A model generated the notes under the pieces. It ran no database searches. It was not told the origin of the DNA and saw only the letters and a program-made list of their open reading frames with translations. A stretch of 64,000 nucleotides of DNA from Caenorhabditis remanei (Eukaryota > Nematoda > Chromadorea > Rhabditida > Rhabditidae): the NCBI RefSeq assembly GCF_010183535.1, contig NC_071332.1, positions 9,796,001 to 9,860,000 on the forward strand, given 5' to 3'. Positions 11,410 to 24,519 of the stretch are shown here, in pieces. Within the stretch, counting starts at the first letter, position 1. Every line of letters starts with the position of its first letter. The position numbers and the translations under genes were made by a program.

Positions 11410-14400
11410 TCGGACACCTGTGAATATATGAAGATGAATATCGAAACAAGAAATGAAGAAAGTTCAAAAGTCAAATCAGAAACGGAAACGGAAACATTGA
11501 AGGAGTATGTTGTGACGGTAGTGGTCAGAATAGCTTCGAAAAGAAACGAATCGAAAGGAAGGGCGGAGGAAGGATTTAGGAAAAAGAGGGAAGAAAAAAC
11601 TCTTAAAGTGAGAATTAGAAGAAAATGATGAAGTTGTCGGAAGAAGAAAAGGGTGGGAAGAGAACTCGCTCGGCCACCTGCTGATTGTCAAAAGACAGGG
11701 AGGAGGCAGAAAATAAAAATGGGAGGACTATTACGTGATAGTGGTGTCGAAGCATGCGAAACCGCAAAGGAACGAGAAAATGAAGAGGAGGAAAAGCGAT
11801 GAAAGAATAGGAATAAGGCATAGTCAAAAAGATTCTTTATTCAATGAAAGAAGAGTGTGGAAAACGAGTTTCACGGCTTCTTTCTCTCCTGCCAATGATA
11901 GCCGATGACCGAGGCACCGTTCGAGATGAAAGAAACAATATAGTGAAGAAGGTGAGTGCAAACATTTAAAGTGCAGATTGAGGTACACAGTCAATATTCT
12001 GGATAAGATACGTTGCACTACGATCATTCTCTTCTCAACATACTAACAATCAAATTAATCTCAAGTCACTTTTTGTAAAATTTCAGTCAAAGACTACTCG
12101 GTCTGTTTACCGTATTTTCAGTTTGAGGAATTGAATCGTCTTCACCAGTACGTGATGTCTCAATAGAAACTTTCTTCCATTTATCACGTGTTGTTGTGAA
12201 TGTATGAGATCTCACTACGGATTGGATACAAGTCTAGATTTATGTTTTGAAACTGAAAGTCACGTATATGATGTCTTGAAACGTTCAATGGATTAGTCAT
12301 CAGAGATGCTGGTTCTAGAGAATAACATCAAAAAGTGTTATCCTACTCTCCAAAAACCTCCAGGCACAAGATTTAGGAATTATTGCGTAACAACAGTATT
12401 GGACACCTGAAAACCCAAAATTGCTAACCTGTCAGATCCTTGGACGAGCGAAAAGTCAGTCAAACATTTTGGAGACCTAGTAATAAGTTTAGAGGAACAC
12501 TTCCATCCTCATATTATACACAAGTAATAAATCTACCGTAATCCATTCAAAACCTTCAAAGCCAACACTGTTGAATAACACATTTTGAGTTACGCCTATT
12601 GCGCAAAAACGTGTTTTTTCTTGTGAATACCCAAGAACCGATTGATTTCATAAGTCTACAAAACACTATTCCAATTGAATCTACAAAGCGTCATTGTCTA
12701 AAATCTACCGTCTAATCCACCTAATCGGATTTCGTCTCCCCCGTTTTTTATTCATTCTTTATTCGTTCTGGCTGATACAAATGCCATTTTGTCTCCAACC
12801 TAACCAGTTCTCTCTCTCTTCTGATCCTAGGATTCATTCACCTGTGATGATCAAGTTTCTTCTTTTCTCCCTAAAAAATAAGGGAAATGGAATCAAAGAG
12901 CGTTTGAAATCTACGAATAGTTCAGTTTTTCAGTTGATCAGAGAAAGTTTATGACTGGAAATAGTGTTAATAAATCATGTCAATTAGGTTTTTCTTTGCA
13001 ATTTCAACTAAAACATAAGAAGGTAATCAGTCACGGGATGATCATAATATCACGATGATTCTCGTCAAACTTCGGTTGGTCTTTCAAATAGTTTAGTCAA
13101 CAAGATGGAGACAATACTGTACTGATATTAGGAGAAAAAGGGAAATGATAAAAAAAGGGAAAAAGAAAGTGAAGTTAATAGGATGATGTCATTTGGCTAT
13201 TCACAGACTTCTTTTTTATCTGGAAATCTAGGAACACTTGATGAAGAAAGAGAGAACACCCACTAATTGGTCAAAAAGCAGAAGACGACAGGTTTGTGAT
13301 GGTAGGAAGGTAAATTGAGTGTGAAGTGTGACTGGATAATAAACGGATCTAGGTGTGAGAGTAAACTTGGCAGAAAAGTTTCGGTCTACGAAATCAGGAA
13401 CTAGACTGTCTAATGATGAAATGAATCCCTCCATTTGAAGTATTCGTCATGGTAAATATCAAGCTTTTTGTTGTGAAATATGGCTAGAAAACTAGAAGGA
13501 AAATGGTTATTTTAGTGTAAAAGATAAAGAGAATGATGATGATAAATGAAAATTTGAGAGAAAGCTTTTGTGGGAACAGATAGAAATTTTGATCAAGAAT
13601 CTCGAGGAAAATAAACTTTGAAATCTCAAAAAACAATTATCAAGAAGATAGAGGGGGTGTTTGCAAATGGGAATGGAGGCAGGAGAACATAAGAAATCAG
13701 CTGATAATGGACGTTTCCAGAAACTGTGAAGTGATACGGACGAAAAGAAATCTCAAGGCGAACACCTATTTTACTAGGTCTTAATTAAAGATAAAACTAA
13801 ATGCTCGAATAATTTTCAGGAAATTTTCTACGAATTCGTGATAGCTCAGACCAATACCAACTACTTGGAAGAAATTATGGAAACTGATGAATATATGCCC
13901 ATCTACTTTCAAAGATGAGACCGATACCACAGAAATCAAAAGAAAAGATATCTTTAAAGTTGTTTCTGACTCGCTTTTTATAGATACAATTTCTGCAAAA
14001 AGAAGTGTGTCAGATGGACTAAAAGTGCAGTAGATTGTAGAAGTTCACGACCACCCAAACGGTTTCTGCAGAAATCGAAGAAAGATGCAGCAGAAATCAT
14101 GAGAATCATTCTTATGAATCACGGTTCAAAAAGCAATCAGAAAATGGGCGGAGCTGAATATGAGAAACCGTTAAAAAGTGCATGAAAAAAGGAAATTTCG
14201 ATTCATTCGAAGGACTACGTGCAGCAGCTGAGAAGGCAACGGACGGATCGAAAAGACAAGAAATAGTGTGTGAGGGAGAGAGACGCAGAGAGCGTAGACA
14301 GTGTGACCTGAATCGTATCCATGCAAGAGAGAAAGAGAAGCGTATGCTGAGGATTCGGAAACTTAGAGATAATGATGGCTAACGCTAAAAAGTTGAATAC

Positions 14401-15341
14401 GTCGTCCGAAACGCGGATATTTTCCTCTCCAATAAATCCACACTCTCTTTGTGAATCCTCAATCCAGAGGACAGTTTTTGTGTGAATTGTGTGGGAATTG
14501 TGGATTGTCGGACGGGATGTAACAAGTGATGGTCGAAATGAAATCGGGATTTCAAATCGAACAGGAGAAAGTCAATGAGGCTTTCAGTTTTCTTTTTTTG
14601 TATTTATAGACTACCCCCGCAAGAAAAAAGGGGGCGGAGACAGAGCCCCGCAAAGTTCAAAGACGTATGGAATTTGGCAATAAGAGAAAAGAGAGAAAAT
14701 GAATCATTTTTAGAGTGGTTTCATGTTTTGATTCCCTTAGCTTTCCAATTTTGAAATCAATTTGTAACACAAGTCACAACATTCTTTATCATCGGAACGT
14801 CACTTCAGTATGAGCATGTTGCAGAATTTCTCCACTGGCTCATGGCCGAAAATAACTAAGAGACTTTCGCTGAAATTTCATTGAAGTAGATTAACGCAGA
14901 ACTTAAAAATAAAAGAGTTACACTTGTTCGTACCCGAAGTATGCACTTCCCATTTCTACAGTAGTCCACAGCGAACGTATTGTCACCATTTCTAACCATC
15001 TTTTGTTGAAAATCTGCTCGTTTCACTGTTTTTCTTTATAGCTAAAGTAGCCAATACAGTAACCGACAAGATTTTTGAAATTACGTTGAACCAATACATC
15101 ATCTCTTGAAAATTGCAAATTGTTGTTTATATCGTCTTTGATTATTGGAAAACAGTTCGGCTTTCCTGATTTCTGATTTTCGAGAACTTTTGAAAGACAT
15201 TGTGAGCATCAAAAGATCGGAAAGCAAACATCGTCTGATGTTTCTAGAAACGTTGGAGAATGAGAACTAGAGACTTCTTTTGTAAGCTGAAAATTTGTTT
15301 TCAGAGATCCTGGAAATCAAATGAAGAATAGTTGTTTGAAT
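11410..15341. other. 3.9 kb gene-poor region
   Basis: Upstream of the FMO gene. The first 400 bases are purine-rich and probably FMO promoter. CTCCGCCC/GGGCGGAG octamers occur at 11561-11568, 14146-14153 and 14632-14639. Frames such as 12694-12954 and 14182-14382 are low-complexity and unsupported. No RNA gene was recognised by eye. Confidence 0.5.
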
Positions 15342-15531
15342 CAGGGCTGGGCAAATTATTTGGCCACGTTTTCAGTTCACCGTGACCGCACAATCTTGTT
15401 CCCTGAATTGAGTCACCCAATGTAAGAATTGGTAATTAAAAACAGCGGAGAAAGTTTTGAACAGATTGGTCAACTTTCACCAAAGATATCAAACATTCAA
15501 AACAAGAGTTCAAATAATTTGCCCAGCCCTG
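15342..15531. mobile_element. hAT-type MITE, 190 bp
   Basis: Perfect 21 bp terminal inverted repeats begin CAGGGCTGGGCAAATTATTT (15342-15362) and end with the reverse complement at 15511-15531. The element is flanked by an 8 bp direct duplication GTTTGAAT at 15334-15341 and 15532-15539. CAGGG termini with an 8 bp duplication are the hallmark of hAT-superfamily DNA transposons. At 190 bp with no coding capacity this is a non-autonomous copy. The intact duplication suggests a fairly recent insertion. Confidence 0.9.
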
Positions 15532-15679
15532 GTTTGAATAGTAAAAAGGATCGTCAAATCCGTTTGAATTGCTCCATCTGTTGAGTTCAACCAATTAGAT
15601 ACATACTTTATATAATTAACTGAAACTTGTTATCACAATCATAGATTGTATCACTTCACAAAAATTTGAAAAATACTGT

Positions 15680-16111
15680 TTATTCGTCATCGGAGTTATC
15701 GACCTCGTCTGGTTTCTCGTATTGGTTCTTCTTATCCTCAACGAAGTTCTTGTAAGCTTCCTGAAAAATAAATTAATTATTCTTGTTTCTACCATTATAA
15801 ACATACCTGATCAGCTTGAGAAGCCTGTGCAATTGCAGCGTTTGTCTCGGAGATAATAGACTCGAAGATGGCTCTTCCAGATTTGTTTGGATCAGATCCC
15901 TCGGTATTGTGTTGGGCAGCAATGTTCACCAACTTGTTGGCTGTATCTTGAGAGATTCCAGCATCAACCAACTCTTGAAGATAGTTGTTCTCTAAAAAGA
16001 ACTGTAAGATTAACTGTTAATTTCTATCCAATATAGCCTACCATTCTCATTGAGAGCAAGAACTGAAACAGCGAGTACCGTGACAAAAAGGGAGGTCCAG
16101 GTAAAGTTCAT
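15680..16111 (-). CDS. Small secreted protein of unknown function
   Basis: Three exons (16111-16042, 15991-15807, 15760-15680) give 111 aa. Residues 1-20 (MNFTWTSLFVTVLAVSVLAL) form a clear signal peptide. The mature part is helical and Cys-free, with NKLVNIAAQHN and AIFESIISETNAAIAQASQ segments, and ends in a strongly acidic tail (EVDNSDDE). It loosely recalls SXP/RAL-2-type nematode secreted helical proteins, but I see no decisive motif. The short gene, clean GT-AG junctions and signal peptide make it a real gene; its function is not known. Confidence 0.75.
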
Positions 16112-16502
16112 GATGAAAATTGTGTGATGATTAAATGAGGGATCGACCTGTTATTTTATACTAGGGGGATTATCCATTACACAGAAAACGAAGGATTAAC
16201 AAATGACAAATGATCATTGTTCGATCGATCTGAGTAGTTGGTTATAGGCGGATTGAAAGGGGAATCGAAAGAAGATTTGAGGGTGAAAAAGAGAGAGTGA
16301 ACAGATGAACTCTGTTGTTAATTTGACGATGATAATATGTTTGTTTGAAGACATTGTAAAAAGGTTGAAGGGTTTCCTCTGACTATGAGTTTGGGAATGT
16401 TGTTAGAGTCAAAAATTAATTACCGGATTCAGGAGAAAACATGATTGGTCCAAGATTAACAAAAAGGGCGATTCATTCAAACTCAAACGAAAAAAGATTA
16501 CA
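16112..16502. other. Short intergenic, promoter of the small secreted gene
   Basis: About 390 bases between the start of the 111 aa secreted protein gene and the stop of the transferase-like gene, both on the minus strand. It contains two GATCGATC-like runs near 16220, and no exon is evident. Confidence 0.5.
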
Positions 16503-17736
16503 TTAGAAAAACTGTAAATAAAGCGATGTCAACCCTCCATAAATACTTGAATAATGACCAAAAACAGGAATTTGATTCAAAATCTCTCCTAATTTCAAAT
16601 AAAACTGTTCTCGATTCTTCGATTGAGTCATGACACGTGGCACTGTTCCCTCATTCATTTGCATCACTCCTTTCGAAACTTTATCGGGTTTACATCTATC
16701 ATTTCGATCGAGAAACCAAAAATTATACTTTTCCAGAACTTTCTCTTTATTCCCTCCGGTTTCTCCATCCATTTGAATCATTATTGGTGGGTTCTTTTGA
16801 TCTCCATAAATCCATTCCCATCCTGTTACTAAACTGAAATTTCAAAATTTAACGTGGTGTAATGAAATCTTAAAAAATGACCTGTATGGAATAAAATCAC
16901 ACAAATAATCCCCTCGTAGACAGAACATTTTGACAAGATCTGGATCAGTGATGTACACACTTTTCTGCCATGATAACCAAGATTCAACCAGAGATTGACT
17001 TGTTGATTTGACTGGAACATAGAAGTTAGCTCCATTCATTGTCCGTTTTCTGATCGGAGCAGTTCCCTCGTACCCTTGTTGATCGAGAAGAATGTCACTT
17101 TTTTTGTAATCATCCGTGCTGATCAAATTGAAAAAGTTGTCTCTCCAAACTGTGTCAGCCTGCAGCATCCAGAATGGTTTCCCGAGTTTTTGTAAAGCAT
17201 GAATCATATTTGTTCTCATGAGAAAAAAGCTCATGTAGGTTGTGTCATACGGCCGGAATGTTTTCTGAAAAATAAAGTTTCACCTAAAAAAGTTCAACTT
17301 TTTGTTCTCTGAAGATTAAAAATGTTCGAGAACTAACCTGAAGAACAGGTGCCAACCAAATGACAATATTCAGTCTCGGATATACTTTCCTCAAAGCGTC
17401 TTCTGAATATTTATCCATTACCAAAAATAACATTTTCTGATGTACTCCAACAAAACTTTTCGTATTACATAACCAATTTAAAGTCATTTTTACAGCATGT
17501 CTATTCAATAACATCACTCCATATCCGTCTGGAAGTTTACTAACTGCCATTCGTAGCTCTTCATATTGAATAATATGACTCCAGTGAAATTCAGCTTCAT
17601 TCTTTCGAAGAACTTTCAGATTATTATAGTTTTGATAGATATTATTGACAATTAGAGAAATAGGAATAGCTGAAAATAAAAAAAATACGACAAGAAATGG
17701 ACGCATTTGGAAGGAATGAAAACATTCTTGATCCAA
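16503..17736 (-). CDS. Type II membrane protein, nucleotide-diphospho-sugar transferase-like
   Basis: Three exons (17736-17338, 17264-16882, 16833-16503) give 370 aa, or 360 aa from the second Met at 17706, which sits closer to the hydrophobic segment. One signal-anchor (FLVVFFLFSAIPISLIV) is followed by a lumenal domain. Residues in KPFWMLQADTVWRDNF match the place where the family of nematode Nucleotid_trans proteins carries its DxD-like metal/sugar-nucleotide site, but the first acidic residue is Gln here (QAD). LVTGWEWIYGDQ and the FGHYSSIYGG tail are further conserved-looking segments. A Golgi glycosyltransferase role is plausible, not proven; substrate is unknown. The junction at 16882/16833 splits a Ser codon and keeps frame. 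Confidence 0.75.
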
Positions 17737-18502
17737 TCGGAGACGTTCAGTTTACTTTTTGTCCCAATTTTATTCAGTTAGTCTTATCTAAATAAATCTT
17801 CTCGTAACTATCGCTCGTAAATTGCATGAAGAATTTTGTATTTTAAAGAAACGTTTATAATAAATATCAAGAAAATAAAATTCTAACTATTGATGGTACT
17901 TTCAATGGTAATGCTTGCCCTTAAGAGAAAATTGAGTCCGCAAGTGAATGTTTGATCTCAGACTCGCTCTGTCGATTCCACGATAAGATCTTCTGAACAT
18001 ATTGCTTTTCGGACACTCAAACTTGATATCTTTCTGAAAAATTTCGAGAGCATTTCCAAATAGATACTACTTTACTTGAGAACTTTAATAATCAATAGAT
18101 AATTATATTCAAAAAGCAAGGTGAGAAAAAGTTTTGAACAAGAGAAAAAGGAGACAAAGATCTTACTACCAGATAGAAATCATGTGTCACACTAATTTGT
18201 GGCATCCCACTGTTCACATTTAGCCGCCCGGACTTTTTTTTTTCAAAAAATCAAACATTTGTTGATTGTTGCAAATGGGTGTTGCATTGAACACGTGTCA
18301 ATTGTTCTCAGTTTATATTTTGATGGCTTGACGTGGATAACGGTCGAAAGTAAACTTGATGATCCGTCAGTTAATAATCAGAGTACAAAATGTTGAATGA
18401 GATCCACTAGTGGCATCTATTTCCAGGTATAGAAAGAAATAGCTGAAGTTCCAAAAAAAAGATGAAATTTAAACAATTTATTTAATCCGGGACCGTATTC
18501 CA
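17737..18502. other. Intergenic, 3' region of the glucosidase gene
   Basis: TTTATT at 18477-18482 is a minus-strand AATAAA 21 bases past the glucosidase stop, so cleavage probably falls near 18460. The rest is AT-rich with no supported exon. Confidence 0.55.
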
Positions 18503-21500
18503 TTACTTCGAAACATTAGACCATTCCAATGTGATTGAATCAGAAGAGGTAAGATCAATCAAGTCTTTCGTGGAAATATAGAGAGTTTTTGTTATGCCAG
18601 AGTAGGTCGAGGACTGGACATTGATATTGACCGACTGGCCATTGAGGAGGAATGAACGGAAATTCGGAGGAGACGGGTAGTTGAAGATCTCCAGAATATC
18701 CATGGTTGGAAGAACGATAGTTCCCTGAAATCAATCAGATCAGAAAATCATTTTGATAGACGCAACATTGATATCAGCACTGCGGAAACGCGTGATACAA
18801 ACACATTTCTCCATGTCTTTCATTTCATTTCATTGACAAAACTTCAGACAAGACTGTACCTTTCTGGTTCTTGTAATCGTTAGTTGTGCTCCATTGCTCG
18901 TGGAAATGTAGTTGAAATCAAATTGATGGAAATCATGAGTGTCGATTGAATCAACTATACTCTGACCGTCATCCCAATACAAAACTCCTACTGCTTTACC
19001 AAGTTGACATGGGGCAATAAGAAGTTCGAATGGATTGTGACGACTCATTGTGGTTGTAGTCGTTGGGGTTTGACGAGGGATTGCACTACCTCCTGAAACC
19101 AATTTCAATTAGTTCAGAACTAGTTGATAAATTAACTCGCCTCTGACGAAAACTGGGATTCTTGAAGTAGTTGGTGATGGAACAGTAATGTATCCCGAGT
19201 CGATCTTACTTCCATAACGATAATCAAATAATGAGTACCATACATCCGTTGGAAGATACAAGTTTGTTGTAACTGCACCTTGATAAAGTACTGGAGCAAC
19301 AAGAATGTTTGAACCCCACATGAATTGATATCCCAAATCAAAAGTCTCTGTATCAGTCGGATATTCGAAGAACACTGGACGAACAACTGTCAATCCAGAT
19401 TGAGAAGCTTGGAAATGAAGACTGAACAGATACGGAAGATATTGATAACGGAACAGATTCGCAGTTTTTGTGGCTGCTGCGACAGATGGCCAGACGGCTG
19501 GATCTTGAGCAGGCTCTCCGAGAGTATTGTGATTTCTAAAGAAACTGTGGAAAGCACCCATTTGCTGCCAACGAAGACAAAGCTCCTCGTTAGATGTACC
19601 GAGAAAACCACAGACGTCAGAGCCAACATATCTGGATACCAGAGGTTATTCTGAACTTCATTTCTATCAACTCACGGTATTCCGAACAAGTTGAATTCCT
19701 GTGCACCAATAACAGAAGTTCTCAAATCTTCCCATCTCGCAGTGTTATCTCCCAACCAATGTCCCGCATATCTTCCAGCTGATGGGAATGTTGAACGAGA
19801 CACGACTGCTCCACGTTTTCCAGTACATTCCATCAATGCTTGTTGAGTTGGAATGGCTTCTTTCAGGCCGTACAGATTCTTCACATCGTAAAATCTATAT
19901 GATCCATTGTTCTGAACACCTGCTAAGCAAAGAGTCTTCGAGGAGAGATAGGCATTCTGTAAAATGAAACTACACTAGGTATATTGATCAAAACCTCACA
20001 TTTTCATTCCCTCCATAATAATAAACTGCATGAGTCTGATACGGTGGCAAATCCCATTGGTTGGTTCCATTAGTTGGACAGAATAATGGAGCATCGTTTG
20101 GATGATCGGCATCATCGAAGTACCAAGGATGCTGTTCATTTGTTCCGAAGTTGGCTGGCTCATTCATATCAATCCAAATCCCATCGAAAGATATTTGAGA
20201 ATGATACAATTCAAGCTCAGTTTTCCACCATGCTTGAGTTCTTCCAGTTGAATCGAGGAAATCAGGGAAGGCCACATGGTGATCTGGCCACACCACACCA
20301 AGCATAACTTTTGTGTTTTTCGCCATTGGATACAAATTTTGAATATTTGGTTGAACCTGAGAATAATCTTCCCATTCTATGAACTTTGCATTTGCAGCCA
20401 TTGCTCGCTGGAAGGGAAGATAATCAGCTTCCACTGCTGGGTCGAAGATAGGAATCATTTTCATATTCCATCCATGCATAACATTTACATAGTCTTCAAA
20501 TCCACTCCAATTCTAAAAGTTTATAGATTAATTGATTCTTGATTTCTCTAGTAATTTACATCATTGGTGCTGAAATCCTTGTATCTATTCATGTAATCAA
20601 TGTCAGCAACAGCAATATCCAAAGGAATTCCAGCATCTCTCACAGCTCCAACTCTTTGTTTCATCTCATCTAATCCACTGTATCCATATCTAGATAATTG
20701 ATAACCAAGTGCCCAATACGCCGGGAGAAACGGTTTCCCAATAAATGCAAGATATTGTTGAATGACTAAAGCAGGAGTTGGTCCAGGGAAAAAATAGATA
20801 TCCAGGTTGCCACCAATGGTTCGATAGATCAAAGAAGGTCCTGGAGCAGTTGTAACTTCCTGTGGATTGGAATTAAAAATGAAAACTCCATGAGCATTTC
20901 CATCTGGTTCCAGACACATATAGAATGGATGGACACCGTAAAGATTCATTGTATCCAAATTTCCAGAGTTTGGAGGTTGATCTCGAGCCAACATTCCCCA
21001 TGTCAAGTAACGAGAAAAGTTATGCTGAAAGATGATAGTGCTCGTGTACTGTAAAAATAATCAGTACTTACTTTTAATGATTGATGGGCATTTTCTCCCC
21101 ACCCATACATGTTCTCGCTAGGAAGATAAGTGGATAATTGGATGAATTGATCCGAAAATATGAGTCCTCCGAGTGATGTGTCGAAGATCTTCCGATTTGT
21201 ACTGTTTCGAATAACAGAAAACCAAAATAAATCATCTGAGGAAGCAGTGGTAAACGAGAGAATTTCAGAAGTGGCAATGGTTGATCTCGGGAAATCAACA
21301 GGTGGTTCGTATCTACCATCCACTCCAATCTTCACATTTAGAACACTTCCTCCAATAGTTGATGTTCTGATCTGAATATTCTGAAAATCAATGCCCCACG
21401 GATTCTTGGGTCCATTGTTTTTCTGAAGGTTGAAAGTAGTTCCATTTTGAGATGCTAGATTGTATCCAACACCGTCTTTGAAATAACACCAAGGAGTTCC

Positions 21501-21656
21501 ATCGACATCGTCAACGGGATTCCAGATGCATCCACGTGTTTCACACAGATTTTGATTGGCATTCGGTTCCGGGTAACAATTGATTCGGGGACTTGCCTCA
21601 CAAGTCGTTAACAAACAAAATAGAAGAAGCAGGGAATTCAGAATATTTGGTTTCAT
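18503..21656 (-). CDS. Secreted GH31 alpha-glucosidase with trefoil domain (maltase/acid alpha-glucosidase-like)
   Basis: Seven exons (21656-21072, 21024-20560, 20512-20000, 19956-19676, 19631-19141, 19092-18860, 18724-18503) give 929 aa. A signal peptide (to about 21) leads into a P-type trefoil (about 27-70; Cys pattern around CYPEP, CETRGCIW, PWCYF). The GH31 domain carries nucleophile Asp465 in GIWIDMNEPA and acid/base Asp591 in HWLGDNTARW. The enzyme releases glucose from alpha-1,4-glucans or maltose, either in the gut lumen or in lysosomes. The fifth intron appears to use a GC donor (AGAG|GCGAGT, 19141/19140), the only choice that restores RGGSAIPRQ. It resembles the C. elegans aagr genes; which one is not decided. 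AATAAA follows the stop. Confidence 0.93.
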
Positions 21657-21835
21657 TTAGAAAAGGAAATGACACAAAATGAATGGTAGAAAATGAAAAT
21701 ATTTTATTGAGGTTAGGTGGTGGAGTGATAACGAAGGAATTAGTAGGAGCAAAAAAACGTGTTGAGATAAGAGAAAAAGACAATAAAAGAAAATTAGTTA
21801 TTCATTTGACATCAAACATCAATTCGTTCAAAAAA

Positions 21836-23133
21836 TTAATGTTTCGATTTGGTTTCGGTGGAATGCGGTGCGACACTCGACGGTGCTGCAGTTGTTGCTC
21901 CCATTTTCGAAGTGTTTAACACAGAAATCCATTCTTCCGGAATCGGTTTTCCAATGACTATATACCACCTGAAAATAATTCTAGATTTTTAAAAGTAGCT
22001 TCTCTATGCGTACCAGGAGAGAACTCGTTTTCGATAGATTTGGATGAAAATAAGACAAGAAAGAGGAGAAAGAACAGGCATGAAGAGGAATCCAGTGAGA
22101 GTTGTGTACTCGAAAATTGGATGGTTGAAGAAGAATTGAGCAGTTACGTAAGAAGCAATACTCATTCCGTAGAATCCAGGGATCAGAGCTTGCCAGGTTA
22201 GAGCCTAAAGTTATAGAGTATTGTTATCAGAATTGTTATTATCCTGATTTTTTTAAAGCTCTTTCTCTTATTCTTTTTTCTTACCTTCAGAAGTTGTTTA
22301 TGCATTTCCTTTGTTTTGGATGACATATCCTTGGAATTAGATACCAACTTCTCGATAATCTTCTTTCTTAATATCCAAATAGTTATATAAACTGGAGTTA
22401 TTGGACAAGTCATATGCAGAATTGTATACATTGCAGGGAACTCAATCACGTTAATTGTTCCACAAACTGTCGCATTCTCCAACTCATATTCTGGGAAACG
22501 TTCCATAAGGATCCGTTTGATTTCCACTGGATCGTCATCAGCCAACAGGAAAACCCACTGAAATACGGGGAAGATTTAGTCGTGAAACACCAAGGCAATG
22601 TACCATTTGTATGAAAGATGGAATATAAATTATCATCAAAGCGATGATCAGCATTTTCCGTGTCGGTGCCGGATGAAATAATATGTAATATCTGTACGAA
22701 AATCCCAGTAACAAAGACCATAATCCGTGAGCAACTAGGGATATATTGACGCTGTATCTAAATAATCACAAGGATTTCTACCAGTTTTTTTGGATTTCTC
22801 GATTTACATCAAGTAACAAAAGTGCGGTCCGACAAGAGTACAAAGCCCACGAGACATGTATGCCATTGTGAATCCAGCAGGAATATGACGCATTTGAATG
22901 AAGAAATCGGTGAAACACGCAAGAAAATCAGTCAGTGCAAAGTTGATTAGGATAGTTGTGTAGGCAGCAATCGTCTGAAAACTAGAAATTAATTTGGAAC
23001 TAAATGAATCTGAAAACTGTACCTTCGGAGTTCGGAATAATGCCAAAAAGAGGACAATTGCATTGAGAGTACATCCGACAACTGCAGCAAATGTATGGAA
23101 ACTCAAGAAGAACAAGGATATTGGGTCAAGCAT
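21836..23133 (-). CDS. Serpentine chemoreceptor, class d (srd)-like
   Basis: Six exons (23133-23023, 22974-22808, 22757-22604, 22557-22285, 22204-22014, 21968-21836) give 342 aa with seven hydrophobic segments. Family marks are FSYRYYILFHPAPTRK after the third helix and EMHKQLLKALTWQALIP before the sixth, both typical of nematode Str-superfamily receptors and closest, as I recall, to Srd. Such receptors sit in ciliated sensory endings and detect soluble or volatile cues through G proteins. The tail is Ser/Thr-rich (GATTAAPSSVAPHS). Its stop is only 180 bases from the glucosidase ATG on the same strand, but co-transcription is not expected for this family. str or sri membership is the main alternative. 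Confidence 0.85.
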
Positions 23134-24118
23134 CTTTCCTTTAAAATAAAAGAATCTTTATGAAAACAAGACTCCGCGATATTTCAAAAAAGACTCCTTT
23201 TATATGCCACCTATAATGTTATTGCTAAATCTTTTTTTTCTTTCAAAATATTATGATCATTAGATTAGGATGAGAACAGTTTAGAAAACCATAAAGAATC
23301 GAACTGTTGTTTTTCTTAGATTTAACATAAAAGATCCTAGAATAATGAATGAAAATGACGAGTGGGTGTTAGGTAACCTCTGAAAACACGGAAGTTTTGC
23401 ATGCAATCAAAAGATGAAGAAGGAGATTGATTGGAAGAAGAATTTGAATGGATACGTGCATTCGTTAGGAAAATTCAGAATAGAGTTGAAACGGTGTCTG
23501 GAATGAAATACGTGAAACTGGGAGATATGATGTATTCTATTCTTGGATTTGACAATATCAAAAGATGAATGAGTCGTTGAGTGGAGAAAAGCAGAAATTT
23601 GTGATTTAGCTCAGAGCGAAATTTCTAAAATGATACGGTAGACAAAGTGCAATTCTTTCGAACTGGTAGTCATCAGATAGTTCAAACATTTTTAGCAATT
23701 ATATATCTTTTCCACAATGATCCTCATTATATTTCATTCAACAAGTTCCGTGACGCATCTTTCTCCCCATAGAAGTTCAGTTACTCATCGTCTGGAATTT
23801 GAGTATTTTGATACGTCTCAAGTCAACTTGAAGACGTCTTGAAGATATTCAGAGATCAAGAACAATACGGACAGTTCAATGCATTATTCATATTTAATTT
23901 TTGAAGTCCTCTTTCTGTCTGAAGTTACTTTGATCCATTCAGGAAAGAAAGTCCCATTAAATCTAGGAACTGCTGTGTATATTTGGATATTTTGAGAAAC
24001 TCCTTAATCATGTTCGTTACGCAAATTTCCGCCATTAATTGAAGCTTGAACTGTTGGCTCGTAGAAAAGAAATAAGTGTTTCAGTTTGAATTAACCACAA
24101 GAAAACATATAATATTTA
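23134..24118. other. About 1 kb intergenic
   Basis: Probable promoter of the receptor gene near 23140-23400, otherwise AT-rich sequence without a supportable exon or RNA gene. Confidence 0.5.
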
Positions 24119-24519
24119 TTAAGGGTTAATGAAATAATTAGAATAACGATAGAGTCCCCAAACTGGTTTGTTTGGATTGTAACCATAATTTGGATAATAT
24201 GGAATATTATCATCATAGACTGTCGGAAGATTCTGTTGACGGAATAAACGATCATAAAATCCAGTTCGAGCGAATGCAGACGGAGCTCCTTTAAGGAATG
24301 CTTCACGATCTTCCCTTTCTTCTACTGGAAAATAAGAACAATTCAATGAATCTGATACCATAATAACTCACAAATTTCTTTAGCTGTTTTGTCATGCTCG
24401 CAGGGCCAAACCTTTCGATAATTTATTCTTTCCGAAAGACACATTCTGCCGGGTGGCATTTGGAAAGAAACTTTGAAAAGAAGAAAGAAAAAGAGAATTG
24501 AGAAGAGACGAGAAGTCAT
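24119..24519 (-). CDS. Small secreted Tyr/Asn/Pro-rich protein, unknown function
   Basis: Two exons (24519-24372, 24324-24119) give 117 aa. A signal peptide (MTSRLFSILFFFLLFKVSFQ) precedes PPGRMCLSERINYRKVWPCEH with two Cys. The C-terminal third is aromatic and Pro/Asn-rich (PYYPNYGYNPNKPVWGLYRY). No dibasic-Gly peptide processing sites are visible, so a neuropeptide precursor is unlikely. The start is the first ATG after a TTG-initiated extension; the junction splits a Leu codon and keeps frame. Unrecognised, but the signal peptide and clean intron support a real gene. Confidence 0.65.

Noticed and set aside
24119..24519. Neuropeptide precursor
   Set aside because: No dibasic-flanked peptide copies or amidation Gly signals are visible.
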